Of a DNA stretch of 64,000 nt, positions 50,841-59,758 are shown piece after piece. The DNA is taken from contig NZ_AP023189.1 in NCBI RefSeq assembly GCF_012767755.2, positions 124,001 through 188,000 of the forward strand, written 5' to 3'. The DNA is from Pseudomonas tohonis (GTDB lineage: Bacteria; Pseudomonadota; Gammaproteobacteria; Pseudomonadales; Pseudomonadaceae). Every line of letters starts with the position of its first letter. Position 1 is the first letter of the stretch. A model generated the notes under the pieces. That model searched no databases and was not told where the DNA came from. It saw only the letters and a program-made list of their open reading frames with translations. The translations under genes were made by a program, and so were the position numbers.

Positions 50841-53800
50841 CTATTCTTGCTCTTTGGCAACTAGTGTGCCGTTCACGTAGAAATAGTTTGTATATTTGCC
50901 TGAACTTAAGTCTCTTTCAAATAGCAATGCACCATCCTGGTTGTAGCCATAGATTGTGCGGACTCCGGTTGTGATTTCATCTTGTCCAACTCGGTTCCCA
51001 TAAGCATCATAGTCGCTCCTTGATTTGAGCTGCTTAGTTAGTTGATCTGCCAAGTTGAAGGTTAAGATGGATGCATTTTTCCCGATCAGATTTCCTCTAG
51101 CATCATACTTATAGGTACTGATAGTCTCGCCATCTTGACTTACGGCCTCTAAAAGGTTTCTGGAGCTATAATTAAAATCCTTTGTTGTTCCTTTGTTTAC
51201 TATTTTTCTTATATTATTAAGCGGGTCATACTGAAAAGTCTCCTTGCCCCAAATGGCTGGTGCATTTGCACTAGATAGACGATTCAGAGAATCATATGTC
51301 ATGGACTTGTTTCGCAAGCCATTGCTCGTTGAATCAATTATTTGCGTTAAATTCAGGTTCTCATCTCTCGATACAACTTGCATGTAATGAGAAATTCCCG
51401 ATTTTGCATAGGACATACCATCTATAAGCATCCGTGCGTTTTGAATCGCAGCATATTCGAACCCATTCCCGTAGGTCATGTGCTTAATTTGCCCATCGGG
51501 GAAGTAGCGGATATTTTTTACGTAGTCTCCAATTTTAGTAGGCTTGCCGTTAGGGTCCGGTGCTAATTCTATAGCGACTCCATTTGGGTATATGATTTTT
51601 GATCGGCTACCGTATAAATCATATTCGTAACCAACAACGGAGCCGCTACTTCCGGATGTCAATTTCTCAGAAGTTAATAGTCCGCGCTTGTTGTAGGTAA
51701 AGCTCCATTTGTTAGTCCCTGAAGTGGCTAGTACTGGTCGCCCCATCAAGTCGTAGACGTATTGGCGCCCTGGAGTCCCGTCCGGATAAGTGACTTTTAT
51801 CAGACGATTTAGAGCGTCGTATTCATGACGAATTTTTTGCTCATTTGGCGCTGCCCTCTGGCATCCATCTCCAACTACTGCTTGTCCTGCTGCGTACCAG
51901 AGAATGTTTCCTACGCCATCTAAACCTTGCATGTAGCTGCCAGTTTCTGGTTCGCTAATCCGACAAAGTCGCATGTTCTCGTCGTAATAATAATTCTTTG
52001 TCAGGCTTAAATTTTGACCATTGAAACCACCGCCCTGGGTTACGCTCAGGACATTTCCATAGATATCTCTTCTTATGATCTGCTTAGTGCCCTGCAGTTG
52101 GACTTCAGTAGGTTCTGAATACGACGGTGAACCAAAGCTTTGGTATGAGACTGTCTTTGTGTACCCCTTGGCGTCCGTGGTTTCTGACTTTAATCCAGAA
52201 AGGTATTTGGTTGTCGTAACCAACCTTCCTAACTCGGAGTCCTGCTCAGTTCTGACAACTCGATCTAAAGCATCGTAGGATGTATAAAATCCCTTCAAAT
52301 TTCCAAGCTGGCTAATGTCTCCTTCCTGAGGGTATGATTCAAATATTAGCCTACCTTTCCAATCGTACCTCTTGCCTTTGATGACGGTTGAACTTGGTGT
52401 GCTAACTACCTTGGCTATAGGGCGTAGCATTCCATCATAGTAGTTTTTCTCAGTTAATACGCCAGTGGTTTTTGTGACAATTAGGCGTGCTTCAGTTGAG
52501 TCGTAAGAATACGTAGTGTTATGCCATGGTGAAGAGTCATCAATGGGCTGGGTCTCAGATATCATCCAGCCAGACAAGTTATATTCGAAATTCCTCGTTG
52601 CATTACCCTGGTCCGTAACTGAGACCACTTCCCCGAACCCATTAACGACAGCAGTTGTAGTCGAGAGGTCTGGGTAAGTAACTGTTTGCGGAATCCCAAG
52701 CTTATAGTTACCTAGCTTTATCTCATTTCCATTGCCATCAAAGTAAGAGTGGAGATTGCCATCCACTCCCCAGTTGTACCTGGCCTGCAGAAGACCATAC
52801 CCGTAGCGCTCGGTTAATTTTCCATTGGATGCGTCATACACATATCTGGCGATTTGATCGCCATTATCCGCATTCGATACTGAGTCGATTAGCGAAATTA
52901 TCCATCTTGCTTTATTGCTGTAAAATGTGCTCTTCGTTCTAAGCTGTCTTGCAGGTTCCACTGAGCTGGTTTTAGTTGTCAATACTGGATCTGCGAACTC
53001 ATTGAAGGACTGTATTTCTTTTTTAAAAACAACCCCATCTTGAGTTGTTTCCTCAGACACTATTGGGGCATAAATACTCGGCGCCTGCATGTTCCCATCA
53101 AACATAGCGGTGGTGCCCAGCGAAGTTGGAAAAGCGCTATTTGAAACAACATACTGTTTTTTGACTGTTCTTAACGAGGAAATCGGATTGTTAGAAGAGT
53201 CTAAAGTGACACCATAATAAACTTCTTCCAGCGTTCCCTCTAATGCTCCAAAGACATTATTAAATACGTATAGGTCTTTGGTGCCATCTGGATTTTCTAT
53301 TGTCGTCCTTGCTTTCTCGAAAGAGCTATTATCTATTGTCGATCCAGTAGAGGCATCAGATGCACTGTAATTATATTTCCAAGTTGCCTGCGAGCCATTG
53401 TCAATATATGACTTCTCTAAAAGAGTTGCATGGAATTCTCTGTCTGGATCAGCTGCGTATGGTATTGGCTCGCCCGTCTCGGATAGGTTGGCACAGCTCG
53501 AATATGGTTTTTTTGATATATGCCACTGCACTTGTCCTGTGAATTTGCCCACTAACCCTGTAGGGTGTGTAATTGTCCCTTGGCCTATGTTGCTATACGG
53601 CTTATGAATACAATAAGGGGGGTAACTGTATCCACCTGGAGTCATTGGTATCGTTGAGGTTAAAGTGCCCAGAGATATTTTCCACTTTCTACCATCGGGC
53701 AGGACAACCTCTGTGAGATTCCAATCGCCAGTCGGGTCTCCTGGGCTAGCGTACGGAGAGTATTTATATCGCCAGGTTTTGGTAGAAGTGTCGGGCCCAG

Positions 53801-54803
53801 TTAATTTAATTTCATCTATGTAATATGCAGGATTGTATGCTTGCGTATATCTGTTGTAATACAATAGGCCGTGGTCACTCCACGAAAAATCTACTCGCTG
53901 CCCATCGCTAGATGTTACGGCTTTTATATATTTACCACTGTATGTAATGTCAACATAATTCCCGCTGGGGTCTTCAATTCGCGTTGGCATCAACTTTGAA
54001 TTGGTCAGAGCCATGTAATCAACGCCTGGATCGTTATTTTCTATTATAGGAGCTCCGACGGTTAGCCTCCCTATGAAATCATGCGCCATCCAGTTTAGAT
54101 AATATTTAATTCCATCGGGAGAAATAGCGAGAAACCCCTCGCCGGGGTCTCCATTAACGGTGCTGCTCAGGCAGTCAATTTTCCAGTTTTTTTGAGTAAT
54201 CAAATATGGCGAATTTTGTCCGGGATTGACCTTTGACTTATATTCAACCGAAGGTTTCAGCACCTCCTGCGTGCCACCACCGGGTACGATTAACTGTACG
54301 CCATCTGCCCAAACTTCGCGATTAGGGGGGGTCTGATTTGGGTTTACGATTCCAGTATCCGAGTAGACCAAACCAAACTCTGAGCACCTTTTATATGAGC
54401 CCGATGAAACACCTACTCGCCAATCACCTACCCACGGGGCTGCAACAAGTCCAGCTTGCCCTGGTGCTTGGGTAGTAGCTCTTATATGCGGTAGCACCAA
54501 TCCCCAATCGGCAAATTCCTGCTGAGGGCGATTAAAGCCTGCCACTTTATCAGGGTTATAATTTCTTGTGAGGCCTAGCAGTTTTAATGCGCCGGTTTTA
54601 GGTAAGTCGGCATGTACAAACTGAAAGGACCCCTTATGGGGGCTGAGAGTCTCACCAAAACTGTCCTCGCCCAAACTTTGAATTTCAAAAGATGGCGTTA
54701 ATCTCTTTATTATTTTTTCGGGTGAAACTTCATCAAGAGCAAAAGCGTTAGGACAAGAAACAATCCCTATCAATGCTGCAAGTTTAAATTTGGACTTGCT
54801 CAT
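50841..54803 (-). CDS. RHS repeat protein with Sec signal peptide
   Basis: About 1320 aa from the ATG at 54801-54803 with a GGAGGACC site; it starts MSKSKFKLAALIGIVSCPNAFA, a signal peptide. Many YD repeats follow (YDALNRLIKVTYPDGTPGRQYVYD, YDARGNLIGK, YNQDGALLFERDL). RHS proteins form a cocoon around a toxin. This one ends KYTNYFYVNGTLVAKEQE just where the core would begin; the core and toxin are in the separate gene 12 bp downstream. Unlike type VI RHS proteins there is no PAAR or VgrG element. AT-rich. Confidence 0.88.
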   Translation of the reverse strand: MSKSKFKLAALIGIVSCPNAFALDEVSPEKIIKRLTPSFEIQSLGEDSFGETLSPHKGSFQFVHADLPKTGALKLLGLTRNYNPDKVAGFNRPQQEFADWGLVLPHIRATTQAPGQAGLVAAPWVGDWRVGVSSGSYKRCSEFGLVYSDTGIVNPNQTPPNREVWADGVQLIVPGGGTQEVLKPSVEYKSKVNPGQNSPYLITQKNWKIDCLSSTVNGDPGEGFLAISPDGIKYYLNWMAHDFIGRLTVGAPIIENNDPGVDYMALTNSKLMPTRIEDPSGNYVDITYSGKYIKAVTSSDGQRVDFSWSDHGLLYYNRYTQAYNPAYYIDEIKLTGPDTSTKTWRYKYSPYASPGDPTGDWNLTEVVLPDGRKWKISLGTLTSTIPMTPGGYSYPPYCIHKPYSNIGQGTITHPTGLVGKFTGQVQWHISKKPYSSCANLSETGEPIPYAADPDREFHATLLEKSYIDNGSQATWKYNYSASDASTGSTIDNSSFEKARTTIENPDGTKDLYVFNNVFGALEGTLEEVYYGVTLDSSNNPISSLRTVKKQYVVSNSAFPTSLGTTAMFDGNMQAPSIYAPIVSEETTQDGVVFKKEIQSFNEFADPVLTTKTSSVEPARQLRTKSTFYSNKARWIISLIDSVSNADNGDQIARYVYDASNGKLTERYGYGLLQARYNWGVDGNLHSYFDGNGNEIKLGNYKLGIPQTVTYPDLSTTTAVVNGFGEVVSVTDQGNATRNFEYNLSGWMISETQPIDDSSPWHNTTYSYDSTEARLIVTKTTGVLTEKNYYDGMLRPIAKVVSTPSSTVIKGKRYDWKGRLIFESYPQEGDISQLGNLKGFYTSYDALDRVVRTEQDSELGRLVTTTKYLSGLKSETTDAKGYTKTVSYQSFGSPSYSEPTEVQLQGTKQIIRRDIYGNVLSVTQGGGFNGQNLSLTKNYYYDENMRLCRISEPETGSYMQGLDGVGNILWYAAGQAVVGDGCQRAAPNEQKIRHEYDALNRLIKVTYPDGTPGRQYVYDLMGRPVLATSGTNKWSFTYNKRGLLTSEKLTSGSSGSVVGYEYDLYGSRSKIIYPNGVAIELAPDPNGKPTKIGDYVKNIRYFPDGQIKHMTYGNGFEYAAIQNARMLIDGMSYAKSGISHYMQVVSRDENLNLTQIIDSTSNGLRNKSMTYDSLNRLSSANAPAIWGKETFQYDPLNNIRKIVNKGTTKDFNYSSRNLLEAVSQDGETISTYKYDARGNLIGKNASILTFNLADQLTKQLKSRSDYDAYGNRVGQDEITTGVRTIYGYNQDGALLFERDLSSGKYTNYFYVNGTLVAKEQE

Positions 54804-54968
54804 AGGTCCTCCTTGAGATTTCCGAATTAAGATTCCGTTCGTGGCTAAGCAGTCGAAGTCGTTATTTGGCTGGCTGTTTGAGCCGTGCGACTCTGGAGTG
54901 TCTGGTCTGCGGTGAGGCGACGATTTGACGCTGCTTCCTAACACGGAGTTCCGCTCGAGCTACCCTCC

Positions 54969-55193
54969 TTGCGCAGGCTGCCATTTCGGCTATACGCCCG
55001 TTATCCGCTGAAACCGGACTTGCCCGGAAGCCTGCTCATTGAGAAGCCAGATCAGCATAGCTACCAGGCACGTGGCTGCTTGCCTCCCTTGGCTGTCGGT
55101 GAAACAAGGGTTATCCGACTGGCATGTGAGCCGGAGACTCCCGCCGAGCAATGCCTCCACCATCTAGAGTTCAAGGTTTTCCAGGATAACTAA
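54969..55193 (+). CDS. Uncertain ORF, possible gene remnant
   Basis: A 74-codon frame with a TTG start and reading PFRLYARYPLKPDLPG and later ETRVIRLACEPETPAEQCLHHLEFKVFQDN. The residue mix looks protein-like, but there is no ribosome site or family. It lies in the 580-bp gap 54804-55387 between the RHS locus and the next gene. The gap also has a weak hairpin near 55216-55247 (GGCGA and CCACG against CGTGG and TCGCC). Confidence 0.25.
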   Translation: MRRLPFRLYARYPLKPDLPGSLLIEKPDQHSYQARGCLPPLAVGETRVIRLACEPETPAEQCLHHLEFKVFQDN

Positions 55194-55387
55194 CCTTGGC
55201 CTCTCCCAAGGCTCGGCGATCCACGATCTGCTGCGTGGGTCGCCGGGACGGGAGAATAGGGAGCATGTGAATGGTGAAGAAAGGACCAGGTACCTACAGG
55301 CCTCAAATTTTTTTTATCACAGGTACCGACGATAGAGTCGCTGAGCATTAGCTTTGGCACATCTTCCACAGGTAGGTAACTCGAACA

Positions 55388-56191
55388 ATGGGCACCCCAT
55401 CTCAAGCCGTTCAAGTCTGCGAAGCGATCCTTCGATCGGAATTGGAGTACAACCAGGCACACAAAATCTGGCCAAGCGTAAACCGGGTTATTGAGCTCAT
55501 GCTCGCTCGGCGGAACGAATTGAGCGACGCATACGAGGAGCTCTATGCGTCGCTATCGCACCGCCATCGAGCCCTGGAGGCTTTCTTTGACGTATTCGCC
55601 TCGACGCCCATGGCGTGGAGCCCTGAGAAGCTCAACAAAGCGCGCCAGGCGCGTAAAGAGCTCACCGACATCAACACGCGGATCGCCGCAGTAGCAGATG
55701 ATCTCGTCGAACTGCTCGCGCGGCGCGACGAAATTAAAGAAACCTCCAGTTTCAGTTGCGACACCTTCTACCACGCCCTCGATCCTATAGAAGCTGCGGC
55801 CGAGTCAGAGGAAATTCACCTTTTCGAGTGGCATGTAAAAGAGCACTTGGACTCTCTGAAGGACCAGTACGACCTGAAATACTGGCCATCACTGAGCGCC
55901 GTCGTTCAGGCCATCGGTGAAGATGCCCAAAACGCAGAAGTCTACGCGCAGGATCCTGCCACCGCGTCGGCCACGGAAAGTCGTCGCCCGGGTCTGTCTG
56001 ATTTTCTGAAGGCATACTTCGCTCGCATCAAAAACAACAGCATCAGCGCGCACGGCTTCATTCCGAACGACTTTAGCGTGTCTGATAACACCCTAGCGTC
56101 GCTGGTTAACTGCGCCCTTGATCTTGATACCGACAAGCTTATTGATGGCGATTTCGTTAAGCGCTTCCGGCAGCGCGAGCGCGAACGCTAG
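55388..56191 (+). CDS. Hypothetical coiled-coil protein beside the Tn7-like module
   Basis: A 267-aa helical protein. The first half has long amphipathic helices with heptads (HKIWPSVNRVIELMLARRNELSDAYEELYASLSHRHRALEAF, KARQARKELTDINTRIAAVADDLVELLARR), and the second half is globular (HLFEWHVKEHLDSLKDQYDL). No family recognised. It converges on the tniE-like gene, and its base composition differs from the RHS locus, so it probably belongs to the Tn7-like element as cargo. Confidence 0.6.
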   Translation: MGTPSQAVQVCEAILRSELEYNQAHKIWPSVNRVIELMLARRNELSDAYEELYASLSHRHRALEAFFDVFASTPMAWSPEKLNKARQARKELTDINTRIAAVADDLVELLARRDEIKETSSFSCDTFYHALDPIEAAAESEEIHLFEWHVKEHLDSLKDQYDLKYWPSLSAVVQAIGEDAQNAEVYAQDPATASATESRRPGLSDFLKAYFARIKNNSISAHGFIPNDFSVSDNTLASLVNCALDLDTDKLIDGDFVKRFRQRERER

Positions 56192-56330
56192 CGATATCTT
56201 GCCTACATCGGAGCAAACGCCCTTGAGTCATCCGACAGCTCATTCCCTGCCTTTTTCACCATTTCCAAAGAGCAGACTTCCAGTGCGCCACTCGAGCGGA
56301 CAGCGTGCCGGCCGTGATTCCCAGAAGGGA

Positions 56331-57797
56331 TCACGCCGGAGGAACTGCGGGAACCCAGTACTCCTCTCCACGTAGGAGCACGGTGAAACCGGCTTGCCCA
56401 CCATGCTCGGTGGGGGCGTATTTGAAGACCCTCGTACCAATACGACCCAGGCCGTGGAAACAGGACAACGCCATGCTGATCCAGCGCCGCTCATAGGCCT
56501 CACCAGTTCCGGCCTCAGCATACAACTCCAACAGCCTCCTCTCCTTCAGAGCATGAGCTGCCCTACATAACCAGGCGGGATCTACCCATGGGGTTAATTT
56601 CAGGGAGTGCCGCCGGTTCAAGTGCCCAACGAAACCGTAGAGCGACGCCCACAGCCCTGGCCGTTTGCGTAGTAGCTGCAGCAGATCCTTCTGATCTGGG
56701 AGACGCTGTCCATCCGCATCGGTACTGAACAGTAACCGAACGGCGCTGCTCAACGCGATCCTCATCGATCGCAGTTGGAGCTGCTCCAGATCCAGGCGCC
56801 GCTCAAGACAATGGTAGTACCCAAGCAGGGCTGTACGCCCAGGTCCCTCCGGCAACACCTTCAGTAAGTGAGCAATCCGTCTACGCTCGCTGGCTCGCTC
56901 TCGAACCTCCGGATCAACGTTCAACTGGCCAGTTTCCTGAAGCCAGTTAACCACGGAGCGAACACGGCGCAGCCCCTCCGCACTGAAGTGATCAACCAGC
57001 ACTGCGTAGCTGGGCATCTCGGCCCAATGCTGGTGAAGCTCACTCAGGAAGGGGAGATAGCGTTGAAGATTGAGAGCTGCAAACTGAGCGCCTCTGCGTG
57101 CCTTGAGCCAGATCGCGAAACCAAACAAAGCCGCCTGTACCTGGGCGCTCTCGGTACCGTACTGCAGACGCGTCAGACGCGCCTCGAATGAACTATCCCA
57201 AGAACAGGCCTGGCATGACTTCACTCTTCCTGCAGGCATCATTTGCGTACACATCGGGCAAGGCACCTCTCCAAGAGCAAAGCACCTTTTGCAGAGCGGC
57301 GCCCCCTCTGTCGTGACGGATGCCCTTGGAAGTCGGCACGACGAGCAAGTCGTACTGTTTTGCTTGGATATGCAGGTAGGACAGCATCTCAGCACGTTCC
57401 CATCGATCTCTCGCCGGACCAATCGTGTCGAGGCCGTAGAGCAGCGCTCGCAAGGTTCAGCTTCTCGGAAGTAGTGAGAACATGAGGCGCAGGCCGGGCC
57501 TGCAGGGGTCAGCTTGCCGATGTTGCCACCAGTCCGCTTGCATCGGACGCAGGGCTTCTGGACCTCACACCTCCGACAGACCGTGCTGGTGTCGAACACG
57601 GGCAGTCGCGAGAAATTCCCACAGCCGGAACACAGCTGGCGTTTGAACAGCCGGGCGTAACAGGTCATGCAGAACTTGCGCCCGCGATGCACCTTCTTGG
57701 CCTTGGCCATTCCGCGCCGACACTCATCGCACCTGAGGGAGGGGGTGTGAGCAGCCTGATGGTTGTTCAACGTCGTACTCTCTCTTGCTACCTTCAT
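56331..57797 (-). CDS. TniE-like zinc-ribbon protein of the Tn7-like module
   Basis: A 488-aa protein. The N-terminal about 200 residues hold at least seven CxxC pairs in a row (CDEC, CMTC, CSGCGNFSRLP, CRRC, CVRC, CASC, CPMC), multiple zinc ribbons as in nucleic-acid adaptors. The rest is helical (LEQLQLRSMRIALSSAVRLLF). It is encoded directly after tniQ, one base apart. The order tniQ-tniE fits AbaR-like elements. No catalytic motif is evident; a role in target selection is inferred. Confidence 0.65.
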   Translation of the reverse strand: MKVARESTTLNNHQAAHTPSLRCDECRRGMAKAKKVHRGRKFCMTCYARLFKRQLCSGCGNFSRLPVFDTSTVCRRCEVQKPCVRCKRTGGNIGKLTPAGPACASCSHYFREAEPCERCSTASTRLVRREIDGNVLRCCPTCISKQNSTTCSSCRLPRASVTTEGAPLCKRCFALGEVPCPMCTQMMPAGRVKSCQACSWDSSFEARLTRLQYGTESAQVQAALFGFAIWLKARRGAQFAALNLQRYLPFLSELHQHWAEMPSYAVLVDHFSAEGLRRVRSVVNWLQETGQLNVDPEVRERASERRRIAHLLKVLPEGPGRTALLGYYHCLERRLDLEQLQLRSMRIALSSAVRLLFSTDADGQRLPDQKDLLQLLRKRPGLWASLYGFVGHLNRRHSLKLTPWVDPAWLCRAAHALKERRLLELYAEAGTGEAYERRWISMALSCFHGLGRIGTRVFKYAPTEHGGQAGFTVLLRGEEYWVPAVPPA

Positions 57798-58922
57798 CTA
57801 CCGAATGACTCCTGCACGGCTAGCCTTCCTTTGAAACAGAAGCCAGGACCGCAGAACTGAATTCTTACTGCGAGGTGAAAGGCGATCTGGTGCGCCATGC
57901 ACGTGAGCCCGAGGAGTTGTCTTGGGCAGCAAGTGAGTCAGGCATGAGAGGTTCCGGCCGATGGCCGCCTGACAGCTCGAATGGCATAAGTGAGCTGTGT
58001 CAGCCGCCTCTGAGAATCTTGCCGAACCAGCCCTCAGAACCGAGTTCACCGCCGATAGGTAGGCGACGCGATCTGGTACAGGCAAGCACTCCAACGCCAG
58101 CCCCAAGCTCACGCTTGGAAGATCATCGATATCCACATCCAGGTGCTCTAGGAACTCCCTGGCTGGGCCTGTGCGATGGATCGACAACGCTCGCATCAGC
58201 CGGTGCAGCCCTCGCATCAGATCAAACCAATCCTCGGGGCTCAGCCTCAAACCGCCGAAGCCATCAGATCGACCTCGCACGATCGAATCAGCGAACAACT
58301 CCAACTCTTCGGCACCGGCTGATGAGTGCTCAGGATCTACCTCAGAAAGCAGCCCATGGCATTGGTGGCAACGCCTCAAGTCTAGAGCCTGATAGTCGAG
58401 GCGATGAGGGGCTAGGACTGCATGACAATGCGGGCAACGATCCCGGAGTAACACCCCGTGCTCAGAACAGCAGGTATGCCATGCCAGGCGCCATTGCACC
58501 TTGTAGTAAGGCCGAGGCCCCGTGAAACAGATGGGGCAGTACTGAAGCCCACCAGCACGCCTGGTATTTCTACCACCGAGAGTGAGCACCCATGGAGTAA
58601 TGCCAACTCGCCGCAGCTCATGGCCAAGCAGCTTGCAGACCGGCTCCAGAGTTGCCTCCCGCAGTATTTCTTCTCTGAGACCCGACTGCTTGGAGAGTGT
58701 CGCAACAGACAACCCGCAAATCCCCAGATCGCAGTCGCGTGTCCAGATACGACGGTCAGGCCATAGCAGCTGTGCCAACTCAAGCGGATCACAGCCATGG
58801 CAAAGAGCGCAGCGGATCAGCCAAGACGAGAAAAGCTCATCCTGGCGAAGGGCTGGAACGAGGGGCCAACGGGGATCTATAGCACGACTTCCCGTATGCC
58901 AAAGTTGACGTCCTTCTTCCAC
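57798..58922 (-). CDS. tniQ: TniQ/TnsD-family target-selection protein
   Basis: About 374 aa from a GTG at 58922 (VEEGRQLWHTGS); a frame to 58988 exists but is mostly inside tnsC. The TniQ start WPLVPALRQDELFSSWLIRCA is followed by zinc-finger pairs (GGLQYCPICF, CCSEHGVLLRDRCPHC, LRRCHQCHG). TniQ proteins recognise the attachment site and recruit TnsC. As the element lies in comM, this one is a candidate comM-directed selector. It overlaps tnsC by 46 bp if this start is right. Confidence 0.85.
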   Translation of the reverse strand: MEEGRQLWHTGSRAIDPRWPLVPALRQDELFSSWLIRCALCHGCDPLELAQLLWPDRRIWTRDCDLGICGLSVATLSKQSGLREEILREATLEPVCKLLGHELRRVGITPWVLTLGGRNTRRAGGLQYCPICFTGPRPYYKVQWRLAWHTCCSEHGVLLRDRCPHCHAVLAPHRLDYQALDLRRCHQCHGLLSEVDPEHSSAGAEELELFADSIVRGRSDGFGGLRLSPEDWFDLMRGLHRLMRALSIHRTGPAREFLEHLDVDIDDLPSVSLGLALECLPVPDRVAYLSAVNSVLRAGSARFSEAADTAHLCHSSCQAAIGRNLSCLTHLLPKTTPRAHVHGAPDRLSPRSKNSVLRSWLLFQRKASRAGVIR

Positions 58923-59758
58923 TTGGGTGCACCCAGTAGGTCGAGGTCTATGCACTCTTTGCCGGAGGTAATCGCCAGTCGAGCGCACCCAAGCAAAAGC
59001 TCCTCAACCTTCGAGGTGTTGCCTTCCGTAATGCGCAGAATAAGCGAGGCTTTTTCCTTGCTGGACAGGTGAGAAGCATGTTTCAGCGGGAGCCATGACT
59101 CGAAGCCTTTGAGGAACTGTCGGAAAGCTGGAGAAGCCGTCCAATCAGGCACGTTCACCGCCACAAACCGATTGGCGTACTGCTCGTCCTTTTGCAACAG
59201 TTGCTTGGCAGACTTCACCCCAACTCCAACGATGGATATGCCGGTTTTATTGCTTACCCGCTTGATGAGCCTCGAAATTGCTGTCATCTCACGAGCGGTG
59301 CCTTGGGTAAGCGACTGGACCTCGTCAATGATCAGCATCTTCGTTTTGCAGTTCTCCAGCAGATTCATTGCTTTGAAGAAGAGATTCTCGAAGGGTGCGT
59401 CGGGATTGAAGGGTGAGATTGAGGTGCTAAGAATTTCTATCAGAAACTGCTTAGGACTTGGCTGGTCCATCTCAATCATGAGGACAGGTTTCTCTCGAAT
59501 ACCCTCTTCATTGATGAACTGCGGTGCGCGAATATCAATAAATCGCTTAATCAAAGTTGTTTTGCCCATTCGAGAGTCGCCCAGAAGAAAAATGTCTGGC
59601 TGATCCCGATGACCCGAGAGTTTCGCGAAGAGCATGTTATGGAGCTTGTCTGCAAACTCATAATCGATCCATCGCGGGGCGATCTGAGATAAGCGCTCGG
59701 AATCCGAAAGGCCAAACTGCCACCGAAATTCTGGAAGAACATGACTGAAGTCTGTCAT
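58877..59758 (-). CDS. tnsC: TnsC/TniB-type AAA+ regulator
   Basis: A 293-aa ATPase. Walker A LLGDSRMGKTTLIKRF (about 57-72), Walker B KMLIIDEVQSLTQGT (about 137-151), sensor 1 SIVGVG. It couples target-site protein TniQ to the TnsAB transposase by forming filaments on DNA. Its length is typical of TniB. ATG overlaps the tnsB stop (ATGA). Confidence 0.92.
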   Translation of the reverse strand: MTDFSHVLPEFRWQFGLSDSERLSQIAPRWIDYEFADKLHNMLFAKLSGHRDQPDIFLLGDSRMGKTTLIKRFIDIRAPQFINEEGIREKPVLMIEMDQPSPKQFLIEILSTSISPFNPDAPFENLFFKAMNLLENCKTKMLIIDEVQSLTQGTAREMTAISRLIKRVSNKTGISIVGVGVKSAKQLLQKDEQYANRFVAVNVPDWTASPAFRQFLKGFESWLPLKHASHLSSKEKASLILRITEGNTSKVEELLLGCARLAITSGKECIDLDLLGAPKWKKDVNFGIREVVL

